Source: JAWXCM01 sp034408745
GTDB taxonomy: Bacteria > Acidobacteriota > Terriglobia > Bryobacterales > Bryobacteraceae
Assembly: GCA_034408745.1 (NCBI GenBank)
Contig: JAWXCM010000415.1
Location: forward strand, 1 to 17,101
Reading direction: 5' to 3'
Length of the DNA: 17,101 nucleotides
The position numbers and the translations under genes are program-made. A model generated the notes under the pieces. That model did not search any database, was not told the origin of the DNA, and saw only the letters and a program-made list of their open reading frames with translations. Position 1 is the stretch's first letter. Every line of letters begins with the position of its first letter. Positions 1-7,225 of this stretch are shown here, piece after piece.

Positions 1-220
1 TCACCATGGCCGCCCGAGCCCCGTACACATCGCGGGCCGTTGCCAGCATCTGCTCCAGACGCTGCTGCACCACTTCGCCGCGCCCCGCCGAAAGCAGGCG
101 CAACAGCCCGTCCTCCAGCTGGTTCGTAATCTCGAGGTCGGGTGCCGCCTCGCCGTAATACTGCATCAGAGGGCCGATGGCGGCCGATGAGGTGTGAAGG
201 AAGCTGACGAAGGTCTTCAT
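1..220 (-). CDS. Asp/Glu racemase-like protein, N-terminal part (runs off the window)
   Basis: The reverse strand from an ATG at 218-220 is open to the window edge and gives about 73 residues beginning MKTFVSFLHTSSAAIGPLMQ, followed by YYGEAAPDLEITNQLEDGLL and a helix-rich stretch. An N-terminal strand, a 'HTS' turn and a later helix leading into 'ARAAMV' resemble the first Rossmann-like half of the Asp/Glu/hydantoin racemase superfamily, in which catalytic cysteines sit further along. Those cysteines are outside the window, so the activity cannot be confirmed. The gene starts 36 bases after the stop of the TolB-like gene on the same strand and may be cotranscribed with it. The fold assignment is from memory of the family and is tentative; the reading frame itself is convincing. 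Confidence 0.55.
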   Translation of the reverse strand, partial: MKTFVSFLHTSSAAIGPLMQYYGEAAPDLEITNQLEDGLLRLLSAGRGEVVQQRLEQMLATARDVYGARAAMV

Positions 221-256
221 GGCCCGTCCGTTTTCATCCGCGAGGATAGCAGGACC

Positions 257-2215
257 CTAACGCTGCCCAACCATGACTTCACTGTGCTGTTCGTCCTGCT
301 GGACCAGTACCAGCCGCGTGCCTGCCCGGTCCACGGCCATCGCCTGCACATCGGGCGGCAGGATCTTCGGCAGCCGCAGCACCGGCCTGACAGTGCGCGA
401 CTCGAACCGGTAGTAGTACAGCGTTCTTGGCTCGTTCTCGTACCCCATGAAGTAGATCCCAAGCGGACCCACCGCCCAGTGTCCCCGGATGACCGCCGTC
501 TCTGTGCCCGGGAGCACAGCTTCCTGCCCGCCGCTGGAATTCATGGCCCACACGCCCTTCGATTCGTTTGCCGGGACAAAGTAAAGCGTCTTCCCGTCGA
601 ACGACTCCTGTGCGTGGCTCGCTTCGCTTGACGTAACCCGAACACTTTGTCCACCAGCTGACTGCCTCCTCCAGATCTGTCGCACGTTGTTGCGATCAGA
701 GCTGAAGTAGATCCACTTGCCGTCGTTCGACCACGTGGGTCGCTCCTCCTCGTGCCAGTTTTCCTCCATCGCCCTTGCCGCAGCCGCCGAGGGGTCGGCA
801 AGCATCACCGCTGCCGGGCCGGAGGGTCGCGCTTCGAACGCGATGGACCGGCCATCCAGCGAATACGCGGGACTGGCGACAAACCGCGCCCCCAGCTGAT
901 TCGAGAGACGGCTCAACTGACGGGGCTGACCGCCAGGCTGTGCCGCGGTCCATAGCTCCCACGTGCCTGCGGCGTCCGAGACCCAGGTCAGGTTTCGGCC
1001 GTCAGGCGAGAAAGCGGGGCTGTGATTGCGGCCCTGGGGCGTCGGCAACCGCCGGATGACAGACTGGCCTTCCACAGGTTCCCCGTTCTGCAGCGGCAGC
1101 TCCCAGAGGCTTGAGGCGGACTTGACAGTGGCCCAGATGAGGGACTTCCCGTCATAGGAAGGCTCAAAATTGTAGGTACCGCTGACGTCCACCGGAACTG
1201 CTCCGGTGCGCAGCGACAGATACAGGATCTGGTGATGGCTGCTTTCATCGGACGACAGGATCAGATCTCGGCCGTTAGGCAGCAGCAAGGCTCCGCGTAA
1301 ATCCCGCCAGAACTCGGTAAGCTGCTTCTCGCGGCCCATGTCCGTCTCCACCCGAAGCGCCTCGGCAACATGCGCGCCGCTTCTGCGCAGGAATATCAAA
1401 TCACTGCCCGAAATCACGCGCCGCGGATACCCATCCACACGAAACTCGCCAGGATGCGTGAGTTGATCTCGCTCAGAAGTCGCAATGTCGACCCGCCACA
1501 GCGGCACGCCTGAATCCGCGTTCCGGGCGTCTGTAACAAACACTGCCGCGCCATCGGCCGACCATTCCGGCCCCGGGTGCACTCCCCGCATCAGAGGATC
1601 GGTGCTGAAGTTATACCAGCCCTTCGGGTCCAGAACCACCATAGGCAGCTCCTGGTTGTCACTAATCATGAACAATAAAAGCTGGACCTTGTCGGGGGTT
1701 ACTCGAAGGAATGCCAGCCGTGACCCGTCCGGCGACCAGGCAGGGCGGAGGTCATTGGCCGGATCAGAGGTGATGCGACGCGGAGCTTTTCCTTTGTCCT
1801 GCGACGCCGTACCCATCACATAAATGTCGTAGTTGCCGTCCGGGCGCCCACCGTCCCAGACGAAGGCCACGTTCTTGCCGTCAGCCGACAATGCGGGGTG
1901 CATCTTCTCGCCCGGCGCTTCCAGCAGGAGGCGCGATTTGAGTCCCGTCGGCAACTGGGTGCTTCGTCGAAGGTTGATCGCGAACGAAAGCAATACGGGC
2001 AGAAGCAGGCCTGCGACTACTACGGCTGCGAGTACCAGCCTTCCATGGCGCGCCACCCAGGGGTTCGATTTGCTTAGATTCCGCCATTCGTGGCTAAATC
2101 CTCTGGAGGCATCAGCCAGGCCGGCATTCCACTCGCCACGGAGGCTCTTCAGCCTGTCACGGAGGCTTCGCCGCGGCGGGTCGTCATCCGGGAGATAATA
2201 GTGCTTCGGCTGCAT
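257..2215 (-). CDS. membrane-anchored TolB-type beta-propeller (PD40/WD40-like) protein
   Basis: A 652-residue protein. Residues 1-58 are charged and presumably cytoplasmic, residues 59-80 form one hydrophobic membrane helix, and the rest is an extracytoplasmic propeller. Repeats with the PD40 signature (P-x-W/F/L-S-x-D-G-x-x-I/V-x-F) recur, for example HPALSADGKNVAFV, RPAWSPDGSRLAFL, SPAFSPDGRNLTWV, SPAYSLDGRSIAFE and RPTWSNDGKWIYFS. In Acidobacteriota such propellers are often fused to an N-terminal winged-helix or kinase domain. Here the N-terminus has no recognisable DNA-binding domain, only a short tail before the membrane helix. The ATG at 2215 is preceded by GGAG at a good distance. 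The gene is divergent from rpmH and the partner is unknown; propellers of this kind mediate protein binding or sensing. No defects were seen. Confidence 0.85.
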   Translation of the reverse strand: MQPKHYYLPDDDPPRRSLRDRLKSLRGEWNAGLADASRGFSHEWRNLSKSNPWVARHGRLVLAAVVVAGLLLPVLLSFAINLRRSTQLPTGLKSRLLLEAPGEKMHPALSADGKNVAFVWDGGRPDGNYDIYVMGTASQDKGKAPRRITSDPANDLRPAWSPDGSRLAFLRVTPDKVQLLLFMISDNQELPMVVLDPKGWYNFSTDPLMRGVHPGPEWSADGAAVFVTDARNADSGVPLWRVDIATSERDQLTHPGEFRVDGYPRRVISGSDLIFLRRSGAHVAEALRVETDMGREKQLTEFWRDLRGALLLPNGRDLILSSDESSHHQILYLSLRTGAVPVDVSGTYNFEPSYDGKSLIWATVKSASSLWELPLQNGEPVEGQSVIRRLPTPQGRNHSPAFSPDGRNLTWVSDAAGTWELWTAAQPGGQPRQLSRLSNQLGARFVASPAYSLDGRSIAFEARPSGPAAVMLADPSAAAARAMEENWHEEERPTWSNDGKWIYFSSDRNNVRQIWRRQSAGGQSVRVTSSEASHAQESFDGKTLYFVPANESKGVWAMNSSGGQEAVLPGTETAVIRGHWAVGPLGIYFMGYENEPRTLYYYRFESRTVRPVLRLPKILPPDVQAMAVDRAGTRLVLVQQDEQHSEVMVGQR

Positions 2216-2368
2216 AACTCCGCTTCAGGTATACTGTCATTCTCACACGGTGACAAGGCCGCCAGTCTCAAACCTTGCGGAAACGTCCCGAACCCGTGTA
2301 AACTTATAGTTTCGACTCCACTCTGAGGGAGTGCCGTCTGTGTGTCCGCCGGTGCTCAGGTCCGCAAG
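2216..2368. promoter_or_regulatory. divergent intergenic region carrying promoters for the TolB-like gene and for rpmH
   Basis: This 153-base gap separates divergent genes, so it must carry the start signals for both. On the plus strand a weak candidate pair is TTGCGG near 2275 and TAAACT near 2299, followed by an AT-rich TTATAGTTT tract. A small inverted repeat (CACTC ... GAGTG) lies near 2318-2335, in what would be the rpmH leader. No DnaA box (TTATCCACA type) was found, so despite the rpmH neighbourhood there is no evidence for oriC here. The promoter elements are inferred by eye and remain uncertain. Confidence 0.35.
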
Positions 2369-2542
2369 ATGCCACAACGTACGTTTCAGCCAAATAATCG
2401 CAAGCGCGCCAAGACCCATGGTTTCCGCGCCCGCATGAAGTCTAAGGATGGCCGCGCCGTCCTCGCCCGTCGCCGCGCCCGGGGCCGCCACAAGCTCACC
2501 GTCAGTGATGAGCGCACGGTTCGCGCCTCCAAACTGGACTAA
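2369..2542 (+). CDS. rpmH: 50S ribosomal protein L34
   Basis: A 57-residue very basic protein starting MPQRTFQPNNRKRAKTHGFR and continuing with RMKSKDGRAVLARRRARGRHKL, the unmistakable L34 signature. Most bacterial L34 proteins have about 44-52 residues; this one has a short extra tail ending ASKLD. The ATG at 2369 is chosen over an in-frame upstream GTG at 2342 because the family begins exactly at M-P-x-R-T. It is the first gene of the rpmH-rnpA-yidD-yidC-jag-mnmE block. The TAA stop is in the same frame as rnpA, which begins shortly after. Confidence 0.97.
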   Translation: MPQRTFQPNNRKRAKTHGFRARMKSKDGRAVLARRRARGRHKLTVSDERTVRASKLD

Positions 2543-2617
2543 ACCATCTCTGTCGCAGGGCCTCAATTCGGATTCCCAAAGTCGGTCAGGATCCTCAGGC
2601 GCCCGGACTTCCGTAAG

Positions 2618-2959
2618 GTGTACGACGAGGGCTTCCGCCACTCGTGCCCATTCTTCGCAGCGTTCTGTCTGAAGATCACCGTCCCGCCGGAGCAGTCCGG
2701 CGGAGAAGTCGGGGAAGCTGTACCTCTTCCAGTCACTTCTGGCCCGAAGGTCGGGTTTACCGTAACCAGAGCTCTCGGCAAGGCGGTAGTCCGCAACCGG
2801 CTTCGACGCCGTCTGCGCGAAGCAGTTCGTCTGCACCTTGCCGATCTCCCCTCAACATGGTGGATTGTGTTCAACCCACGCCGCCCGGGACTCGAAGCGC
2901 CGTTCCCGGATTTGGAGCGCGAAGTGCGCCGGGTTTTTCAGCGATGCGCCACTTCGTGA
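2618..2959 (+). CDS. rnpA: ribonuclease P protein component (start codon uncertain)
   Basis: The protein subunit of RNase P, which with the catalytic RNA matures the 5' ends of tRNAs. The family hallmark RNRLRRRLREAV is present near the middle (about 2793-2828), preceded by PKVGFTVTRALGKAVV. The coordinates given use the first canonical start, a GTG at 2618. Coding-like sequence clearly extends upstream in the same frame: residues encoded from about 2576 read PKSVRILRRPDFRK and match the normal N-terminal strand and helix, including the conserved Phe. Between the rpmH stop (2540-2542) and 2618 this frame has no ATG, GTG, TTG or CTG, so full-length synthesis would need a rare start such as ATC (2546 or 2591). 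The 3' end overlaps yidD by 16 bases. Confidence 0.88.
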   Translation: MYDEGFRHSCPFFAAFCLKITVPPEQSGGEVGEAVPLPVTSGPKVGFTVTRALGKAVVRNRLRRRLREAVRLHLADLPSTWWIVFNPRRPGLEAPFPDLEREVRRVFQRCATS

Positions 2960-3153
2960 TCGGCGCGCTACGCTGGTATAAGCGATGGATCTCTCCGATG
3001 CTGCCGTCTGCCTGCAGATATCAGCCCACGTGCTCGGTGTATATGACCGAGGCGGTGGCAAGGTACGGCGTTGGCGCTGGGCTGCGGCTCGGTGTCTTAC
3101 GCCTTCTCCGATGCCACCCGTTCCATGCAGGCGGTTTCGATCCCGTTCCCTGA
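2944..3153 (+). CDS. yidD: membrane protein insertion efficiency factor YidD
   Basis: A 69-residue protein containing the family signature ISPMLPSACRYQPTCSVYM, with the paired cysteines of the CR(F/Y)xPTCS motif, then a helix leading to the RCHPFHAGGFDPVP C-terminus. Length and motif fit YidD, a small amphipathic protein at the inner face of the membrane that assists YidC-dependent insertion. The ATG at 2944 lies inside the end of rnpA (16-base overlap), the usual arrangement in this locus and consistent with translational coupling. yidC follows after an 18-base gap. Confidence 0.95.
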   Translation: MRHFVIGALRWYKRWISPMLPSACRYQPTCSVYMTEAVARYGVGAGLRLGVLRLLRCHPFHAGGFDPVP

Positions 3154-3171
3154 CTTTGACTGACTCACCAG

Positions 3172-4902
3172 ATGGCCGATAAACCAGACCCCAAAAAGCC
3201 CCTGCCGGGCGAAGAACTACCTGTCGAGCGCCGGATGCTGCTCGCGTTCGGACTCGTCGGAGTTGTACTGGTTCTCTCACAGTACGTGTTTGCTCCCAGC
3301 AAGCCCGCCGCGCCACAGCCAGCCTCCGGCCCCACAACCACCCAACAGGCGACAACGCAGCAGGCCAAACCACCTGCGGGCGAGCCTCCCGCTCCTTCCG
3401 CTGCGGCACAGGCCGGAGCGGCACCCATCGCCGCCCGCGCCGAGCAGCTGACCACCATCGAAACGAAGGTGTACCGGATCGTCTTCAGCAACAAAGGGGC
3501 GGTCGTCCGGAGCTGGCAGCTGAAAGCCTACAAAGACTCGCACGGCAAGCCTCTGGAGCTGGTGAACGAAAAGGCGTCGGAGAAGACGTGGTGGCCGCTC
3601 GCATTCCTTTACGAAAACCAGAAGCCCACCACCGAACCCAACTTCTCGTACTTCGTCACCACCGTGACCGATGGCGGCCTTGGCGTCCGGTTTGAGTTCT
3701 CCGACGGCCGAACCCGGGCGATGAAGTCGCTTCGCTTCGGAGCCGACAGCTACCTGTTCGACATCGTCACGGAAATCACCGACAACGGAACAGGCATTCC
3801 TCATCTCCTTGCCTGGCGCGGTGGATTCGGCGACCGCACCGCCTATGCGGCTGCGTCGATGATGAAAACTCTGCACTTCGATGTCAGCCAAAACAAGCTG
3901 GTTGAAAACGAAGTGAAGGTGGCGAAAGACGGTCCGGCCACCACTGGCGGAACCTACTCCTTCGCCGGCATTGAAGATACATACTTCCTCGGCGTATTCC
4001 TGCCGCGCGACCGCGGCACTGTGCGCATGCAGACGGTCAGCGACTCAGTGCAGCTGACCCCCACTGACGGCGAGACGCCCGTCATCGGCGTCGGCGTCGG
4101 TGGCGACGCGAAGAACGAGTTTCAGATGTTCGTCGGACCCAAGGACATCAACCTGCTCCGGCGCGTGAATCCAAAGCTGGAAGGAGCGGTCGATTTCGGC
4201 TGGTTCGCGATTATCGCCAAACCGATCTTCCTCAGCCTGCACTGGCTGCACGACAACTACATCCCCAACTATGGCTGGTGCATCGTTGCCCTCACCATCC
4301 TGATCAACATGCTCCTGTTGCCGCTGAAGCTCTCCGGCATGAAGGGCATGAAGAAAATGTCCTCTCTGCAGCCGGAAATTCAGGCGATTAACGAGAAATA
4401 CAAGGGCATTCCTCTCACTGACCCGCGCAAGGCGCATCAGAACGAAGAGGTAATGGCGCTGTACAAGAAGCATGGCGTCAACCCGCTCGGCGCCGGATGC
4501 CTTCCGCTGGTACTACAGATTCCCTTCTTCTTTGCGTTTTACAAAGTGCTCAGCGTTGTAATCGAGTTGCGCGGAGCAAACTGGCTCTGGATTCCCGATC
4601 TTGCCCAGTTCGATCCCTGGTACCTGCTGCCTGTCGTGATGGTGGTCACTCAGTTCGTCCTGCAAAAAATGACACCGAACACCACGGCTGATCCGGCGCA
4701 GCAGAAGATGATGATGTTCATGCCGCTCATGTTCGGATTCCTGTTCTTCAAGGCACAGGCCGGACTGGTACTATATTGGTTAACCAGTAATATAGTAGGG
4801 GTCGTGCAGCAGGCGTTCATCAACAAAGTGACTCCCACGCCCGCCGTTGCAGTGGCCTCCGCACCGGCGAAGCAGCCGGCAAAAACGAAAACCAGGAAGT
4901 AG
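3172..4902 (+). CDS. yidC: membrane protein insertase YidC (Oxa1 family, Gram-negative type)
   Basis: A 576-residue insertase that places membrane proteins into the inner membrane, alone or with SecYEG. The first membrane helix spans about residues 22-40, followed by a Pro/Ala/Gln-rich linker (about 42-90) and the large periplasmic P1 beta domain (about 93-335). The conserved five-helix core begins near residue 343 and includes LQPEIQAINEKY, MALYKKHGVNPLGAGCLPLV and the late helix AGLVLYWLTSNIVGVVQQ. The short C-terminal tail is Lys/Ala-rich. Aligned by eye to E. coli YidC, the groove Arg (R366 there) corresponds to Asn379 here (codon 4306-4308). The ATG at 3172 lacks a strong Shine-Dalgarno sequence, which fits coupling to yidD. 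Confidence 0.97.
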   Translation: MADKPDPKKPLPGEELPVERRMLLAFGLVGVVLVLSQYVFAPSKPAAPQPASGPTTTQQATTQQAKPPAGEPPAPSAAAQAGAAPIAARAEQLTTIETKVYRIVFSNKGAVVRSWQLKAYKDSHGKPLELVNEKASEKTWWPLAFLYENQKPTTEPNFSYFVTTVTDGGLGVRFEFSDGRTRAMKSLRFGADSYLFDIVTEITDNGTGIPHLLAWRGGFGDRTAYAAASMMKTLHFDVSQNKLVENEVKVAKDGPATTGGTYSFAGIEDTYFLGVFLPRDRGTVRMQTVSDSVQLTPTDGETPVIGVGVGGDAKNEFQMFVGPKDINLLRRVNPKLEGAVDFGWFAIIAKPIFLSLHWLHDNYIPNYGWCIVALTILINMLLLPLKLSGMKGMKKMSSLQPEIQAINEKYKGIPLTDPRKAHQNEEVMALYKKHGVNPLGAGCLPLVLQIPFFFAFYKVLSVVIELRGANWLWIPDLAQFDPWYLLPVVMVVTQFVLQKMTPNTTADPAQQKMMMFMPLMFGFLFFKAQAGLVLYWLTSNIVGVVQQAFINKVTPTPAVAVASAPAKQPAKTKTRK

Positions 4903-4903
4903 A

Positions 4904-5464
4904 GTGGAAACAAAGAAGTTCACCGTCGCTTCAACAGGACCTCGCATCCAGGCGTTCGTCTCACGCATGATCGAGAATGCTGGGTTCGATCTGCGCTGCG
5001 AGGTCGGAGAAGCGGCCACGCTGCATCCGGATTTCGAAAACCCGGACATCGTGGTGAGCTTCAAAGGGCGCGACGTCGAATTGCTGCTCGCCAACAAAGC
5101 CGAGCTACTCCTGGCGCTGGAGCAGCTCACCATGGAAATGCTCGCCATGACACCGGACGAGCATTCGCGCCTGCAGTTCGACGCCAACGATTACCGCGCC
5201 CTGCGCATCGAAGAACTCCGTCTCAGCGCCATCACGGCCGCCGAGAAGGTGAAGAAATCCCGCGTTCCGTTCGAGTTTAGCCCGATGACCAGCCGCGAGC
5301 GCCGCATCATCCACCTCGCGCTTCGCAGCGAGCCCGCGGTTCGCAGCGAATCCACGGGCTTCGGTTCGCACCGTCAGGTCATCATCTATCCCGCCGACAT
5401 GCCCTCCAGGCCTGGCGCGGGAATGCCGCCTCCGCGCCTGCCAGTGCGTGGCCGCCGGCGCTAG
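4904..5464 (+). CDS. jag: Jag/KhpB-like R3H-domain RNA-binding protein
   Basis: A 186-residue protein beginning with GTG at 4904, one base after the yidC stop; AGGA inside the yidC end serves as its ribosome site. Position and C-terminus identify it: residues about 108-163 form an R3H domain with the R-x3-H signature in RERRIIHLAL (Arg133 to His137), followed by STGFGSHRQVIIYP. The middle (about 45-80) aligns with the KH domain of Jag, but where the family has a GXXG loop (as in LLIGKRGETL) this protein reads LLLANKAELL, so the glycines are gone. The C-terminal tail is Pro/Arg-rich. Family members bind RNA and influence envelope functions; the exact role here is unknown. Confidence 0.88.
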   Translation: METKKFTVASTGPRIQAFVSRMIENAGFDLRCEVGEAATLHPDFENPDIVVSFKGRDVELLLANKAELLLALEQLTMEMLAMTPDEHSRLQFDANDYRALRIEELRLSAITAAEKVKKSRVPFEFSPMTSRERRIIHLALRSEPAVRSESTGFGSHRQVIIYPADMPSRPGAGMPPPRLPVRGRRR

Positions 5465-5478
5465 CCAGCATTCCGTCC

Positions 5479-6816
5479 TTGCAACTCGCCGATACCATCG
5501 TCGCCATCTCCACTCCGCCGGGGCGCGGAGGCATCGGTGTAGTGCGACTGTCTGGCACTTCCGCCCTCCATATCGCACGGCAAATCCTGCGCGTACGCAA
5601 CGCGCCCGAGCCTCGCGTCGCCGTCCTTGCCGACCTGCTGGACGATGCCGGTGAGGTAGTCGATTCTGTCGTCGCCACCTGGTTCGCCGCGCCCCGTTCC
5701 TACACCGCCGAGGATGTCGTCGAGATCTCCTGTCACGGCTCACCCGTCGTACTCCGGCACTGCGTCGAATACGCTGTCCGCTCCGGCGCCCGTCCCGCCG
5801 AACCGGGCGAGTTCACCCTCCGCGCCTACCTCAACGGACGTCTCGATCTCCCCCGGGCCGAAGCCGTCCGCGATCTGATCGAAGCCACTACGCTGTATCA
5901 GGCAAAGATCGCCACACAACAGATCGACGGCTCCGTTTCGCGCCGAATCGCACCTGCCAAGGAGCAGTTGCTGGAGCTGATCGCGCTCATGGAGGCGGGA
6001 ATCGACTTCGCTGAGGATGACATCGACGTCGCCCCGCCTGAAGAACTGCTCCGGCGAATGTCCGATGTGCGCAACGGCCTCGACAAGCTGGTGAAGAGCT
6101 TCGCATACGGCAAACTGGTGCACAACGGCTTCACCCTTGCCATCGTCGGCCGCCCCAACGTGGGCAAGAGCAGTTTGTTCAACCGGCTCCTGGAGCAGGA
6201 TCGCGCCATCGTCACCGACATCCCGGGGACCACGCGCGACACGGTCTCTGAGGTCGCTTCGATTGGCGGCATTCCGGTCCGGTTCGTCGACACCGCGGGC
6301 ATCCGCCCCGGCCAGGATTTGGTCGAGCAGCTCGGCATTGAACGCAGCTATCAGGCAATGGCGGATGCGGACCTGTCGATCGTGGTGCTGGATGGTACCG
6401 CGGGCGTCACAGCCGAAGATGCCGCGCTGCTTCGCCGCGCAGGGCACGCGCTGCTTGTGGTCAACAAAGCGGATCAGCCGGAAGCCGCCGGCCACCCCGA
6501 AGAAGCTCTCCGCGTGTCAGCGCTGACTGGCCAGGGAATCGACGCACTGCGCTCGCGCATCCTCGAAGCCGTCTCGCCAGAAGCAGGCCCGGAGCGAGAG
6601 TCCGGCTTCATCACCAGCGTCCGTCACGAATCGCTGCTGCGCGAAGCAGTGGATTCGCTCGACCGGGCCGCCAACGCCGTACGCTTTGGAATCCCGCACG
6701 AGATGATCATGCTCGACCTCTACGCCACACTGCAGCCAGTCGACGCCATCACCGGCGCAACCACCGCGGACGACATCCTGAATCGCATCTTCTCGACGTT
6801 CTGTATCGGAAAGTAA
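5479..6816 (+). CDS. mnmE: tRNA uridine-5-carboxymethylaminomethyl(34) synthesis GTPase MnmE
   Basis: A 445-residue GTPase that with MnmG installs the cmnm5 group on wobble uridine of certain tRNAs. The N-terminal tetrahydrofolate-binding domain begins LADTIVAISTPPGRGGIGVV. The inserted G domain carries GRPNVGKS (224-231), TTRD (251-254), DTAG (271-274) and NKAD (329-332). The C-terminus ends FCIGK, with the conserved Cys442 of the C-(I/L/V)-G-K motif. All catalytic motifs are intact and the length is normal. The start is TTG at 5479, 14 bases after the jag stop; no ATG gives a better N-terminus. mnmG is not adjacent. This is the last gene of the block, with a strong hairpin just downstream. 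Confidence 0.96.
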   Translation: MQLADTIVAISTPPGRGGIGVVRLSGTSALHIARQILRVRNAPEPRVAVLADLLDDAGEVVDSVVATWFAAPRSYTAEDVVEISCHGSPVVLRHCVEYAVRSGARPAEPGEFTLRAYLNGRLDLPRAEAVRDLIEATTLYQAKIATQQIDGSVSRRIAPAKEQLLELIALMEAGIDFAEDDIDVAPPEELLRRMSDVRNGLDKLVKSFAYGKLVHNGFTLAIVGRPNVGKSSLFNRLLEQDRAIVTDIPGTTRDTVSEVASIGGIPVRFVDTAGIRPGQDLVEQLGIERSYQAMADADLSIVVLDGTAGVTAEDAALLRRAGHALLVVNKADQPEAAGHPEEALRVSALTGQGIDALRSRILEAVSPEAGPERESGFITSVRHESLLREAVDSLDRAANAVRFGIPHEMIMLDLYATLQPVDAITGATTADDILNRIFSTFCIGK

Positions 6817-6821
6817 CTACG

Positions 6822-6849
6822 CTTTTTCGCAGCGCAGTCTGCGAAAGAG
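6822..6849 (+). terminator. 11-bp hairpin immediately after mnmE, probable transcript end or 3' stabiliser
   Basis: The arms CTTTTTCGCAG (6822-6832) and CTGCGAAAGAG (6839-6849) pair over 11 positions with one G-T pair, around the loop CGCAGT. The structure starts five bases after the mnmE stop. A downstream T tract is missing, so it does not fit a textbook intrinsic terminator; it could be a processed 3' end or a Rho-dependent site. Confidence 0.5.
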
Positions 6850-6869
6850 TGGCCCCTGTGGAGCAGCTT

Positions 6870-7192
6870 TGGGTGAGCCGTTGCGTTGACGCTCGAAGAC
6901 GGTTACGCTTCGGAGGCGAGTTCGTGATGACGCAAAAGGACGCGACCACGGACCGGCAGAAAGCGGATGCGGTGGGGGCGCATCTGGCGGCTACCGGCTG
7001 GAGAGCGTCTGGATGATCGGCGGTCGCGCAACTGGAGTGGCCGCTGCGATGGCTTCGGCTGGCACAGGTGCCGTGCAGGACATCGCGGTTCCGGAGCTGT
7101 AGAAGCGCCTGCGCGCTCAGCACCAGGTGGTGGACTTCATCCCGGACGCCCCGCGGAAGGCGGCACGGGCAGTCCGCCTGAGGTCTGGCTGA
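6870..7192 (+). pseudogene. relic of an FAD-dependent oxidoreductase (xanthan-lyase-like family), C-terminal fragments only
   Basis: Most of the 409-base gap between mnmE and manC is decayed coding sequence. In one frame (about 6870-6990) it reads GEFVMTQKDATTDRQKADAVG, resembling the G-(D/E)-(Y/F)-V-M-T-Q-x-D ... DR-x-K-x-D-(S/A)-(I/V)-G segment of FAD_oxidored-type proteins. In another frame (about 6992-7192) it reads YRLESVWMIGGRATGVAAAMA, then AVQDIAVPEL, a TAG at 7100-7102, and KRLRAQHQVVDF. This matches the usual C-terminal FAD-binding helix and the VP-x-L-x-x-x-L-(R/K) tail. The segment that normally joins them, over a hundred residues as I recall the family, is missing and the frame changes. 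There is no usable start. The family match is from memory, but two separate blocks occur in the right order. Confidence 0.68.
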
Positions 7193-7225
7193 GCTAGGCG
7201 CCGTTCGTTACACTACAAGACAGTC

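Noticed and set aside
2216..2368. Chromosomal origin next to rpmH
   Set aside because: No DnaA boxes, no AT-rich unwinding tract and no dnaA/dnaN were seen; the neighbouring gene is a TolB-like propeller.
2243..2836. 197-residue minus-strand frame across rpmH and rnpA
   Set aside because: It runs antisense over two certain genes and its product shows no family features.
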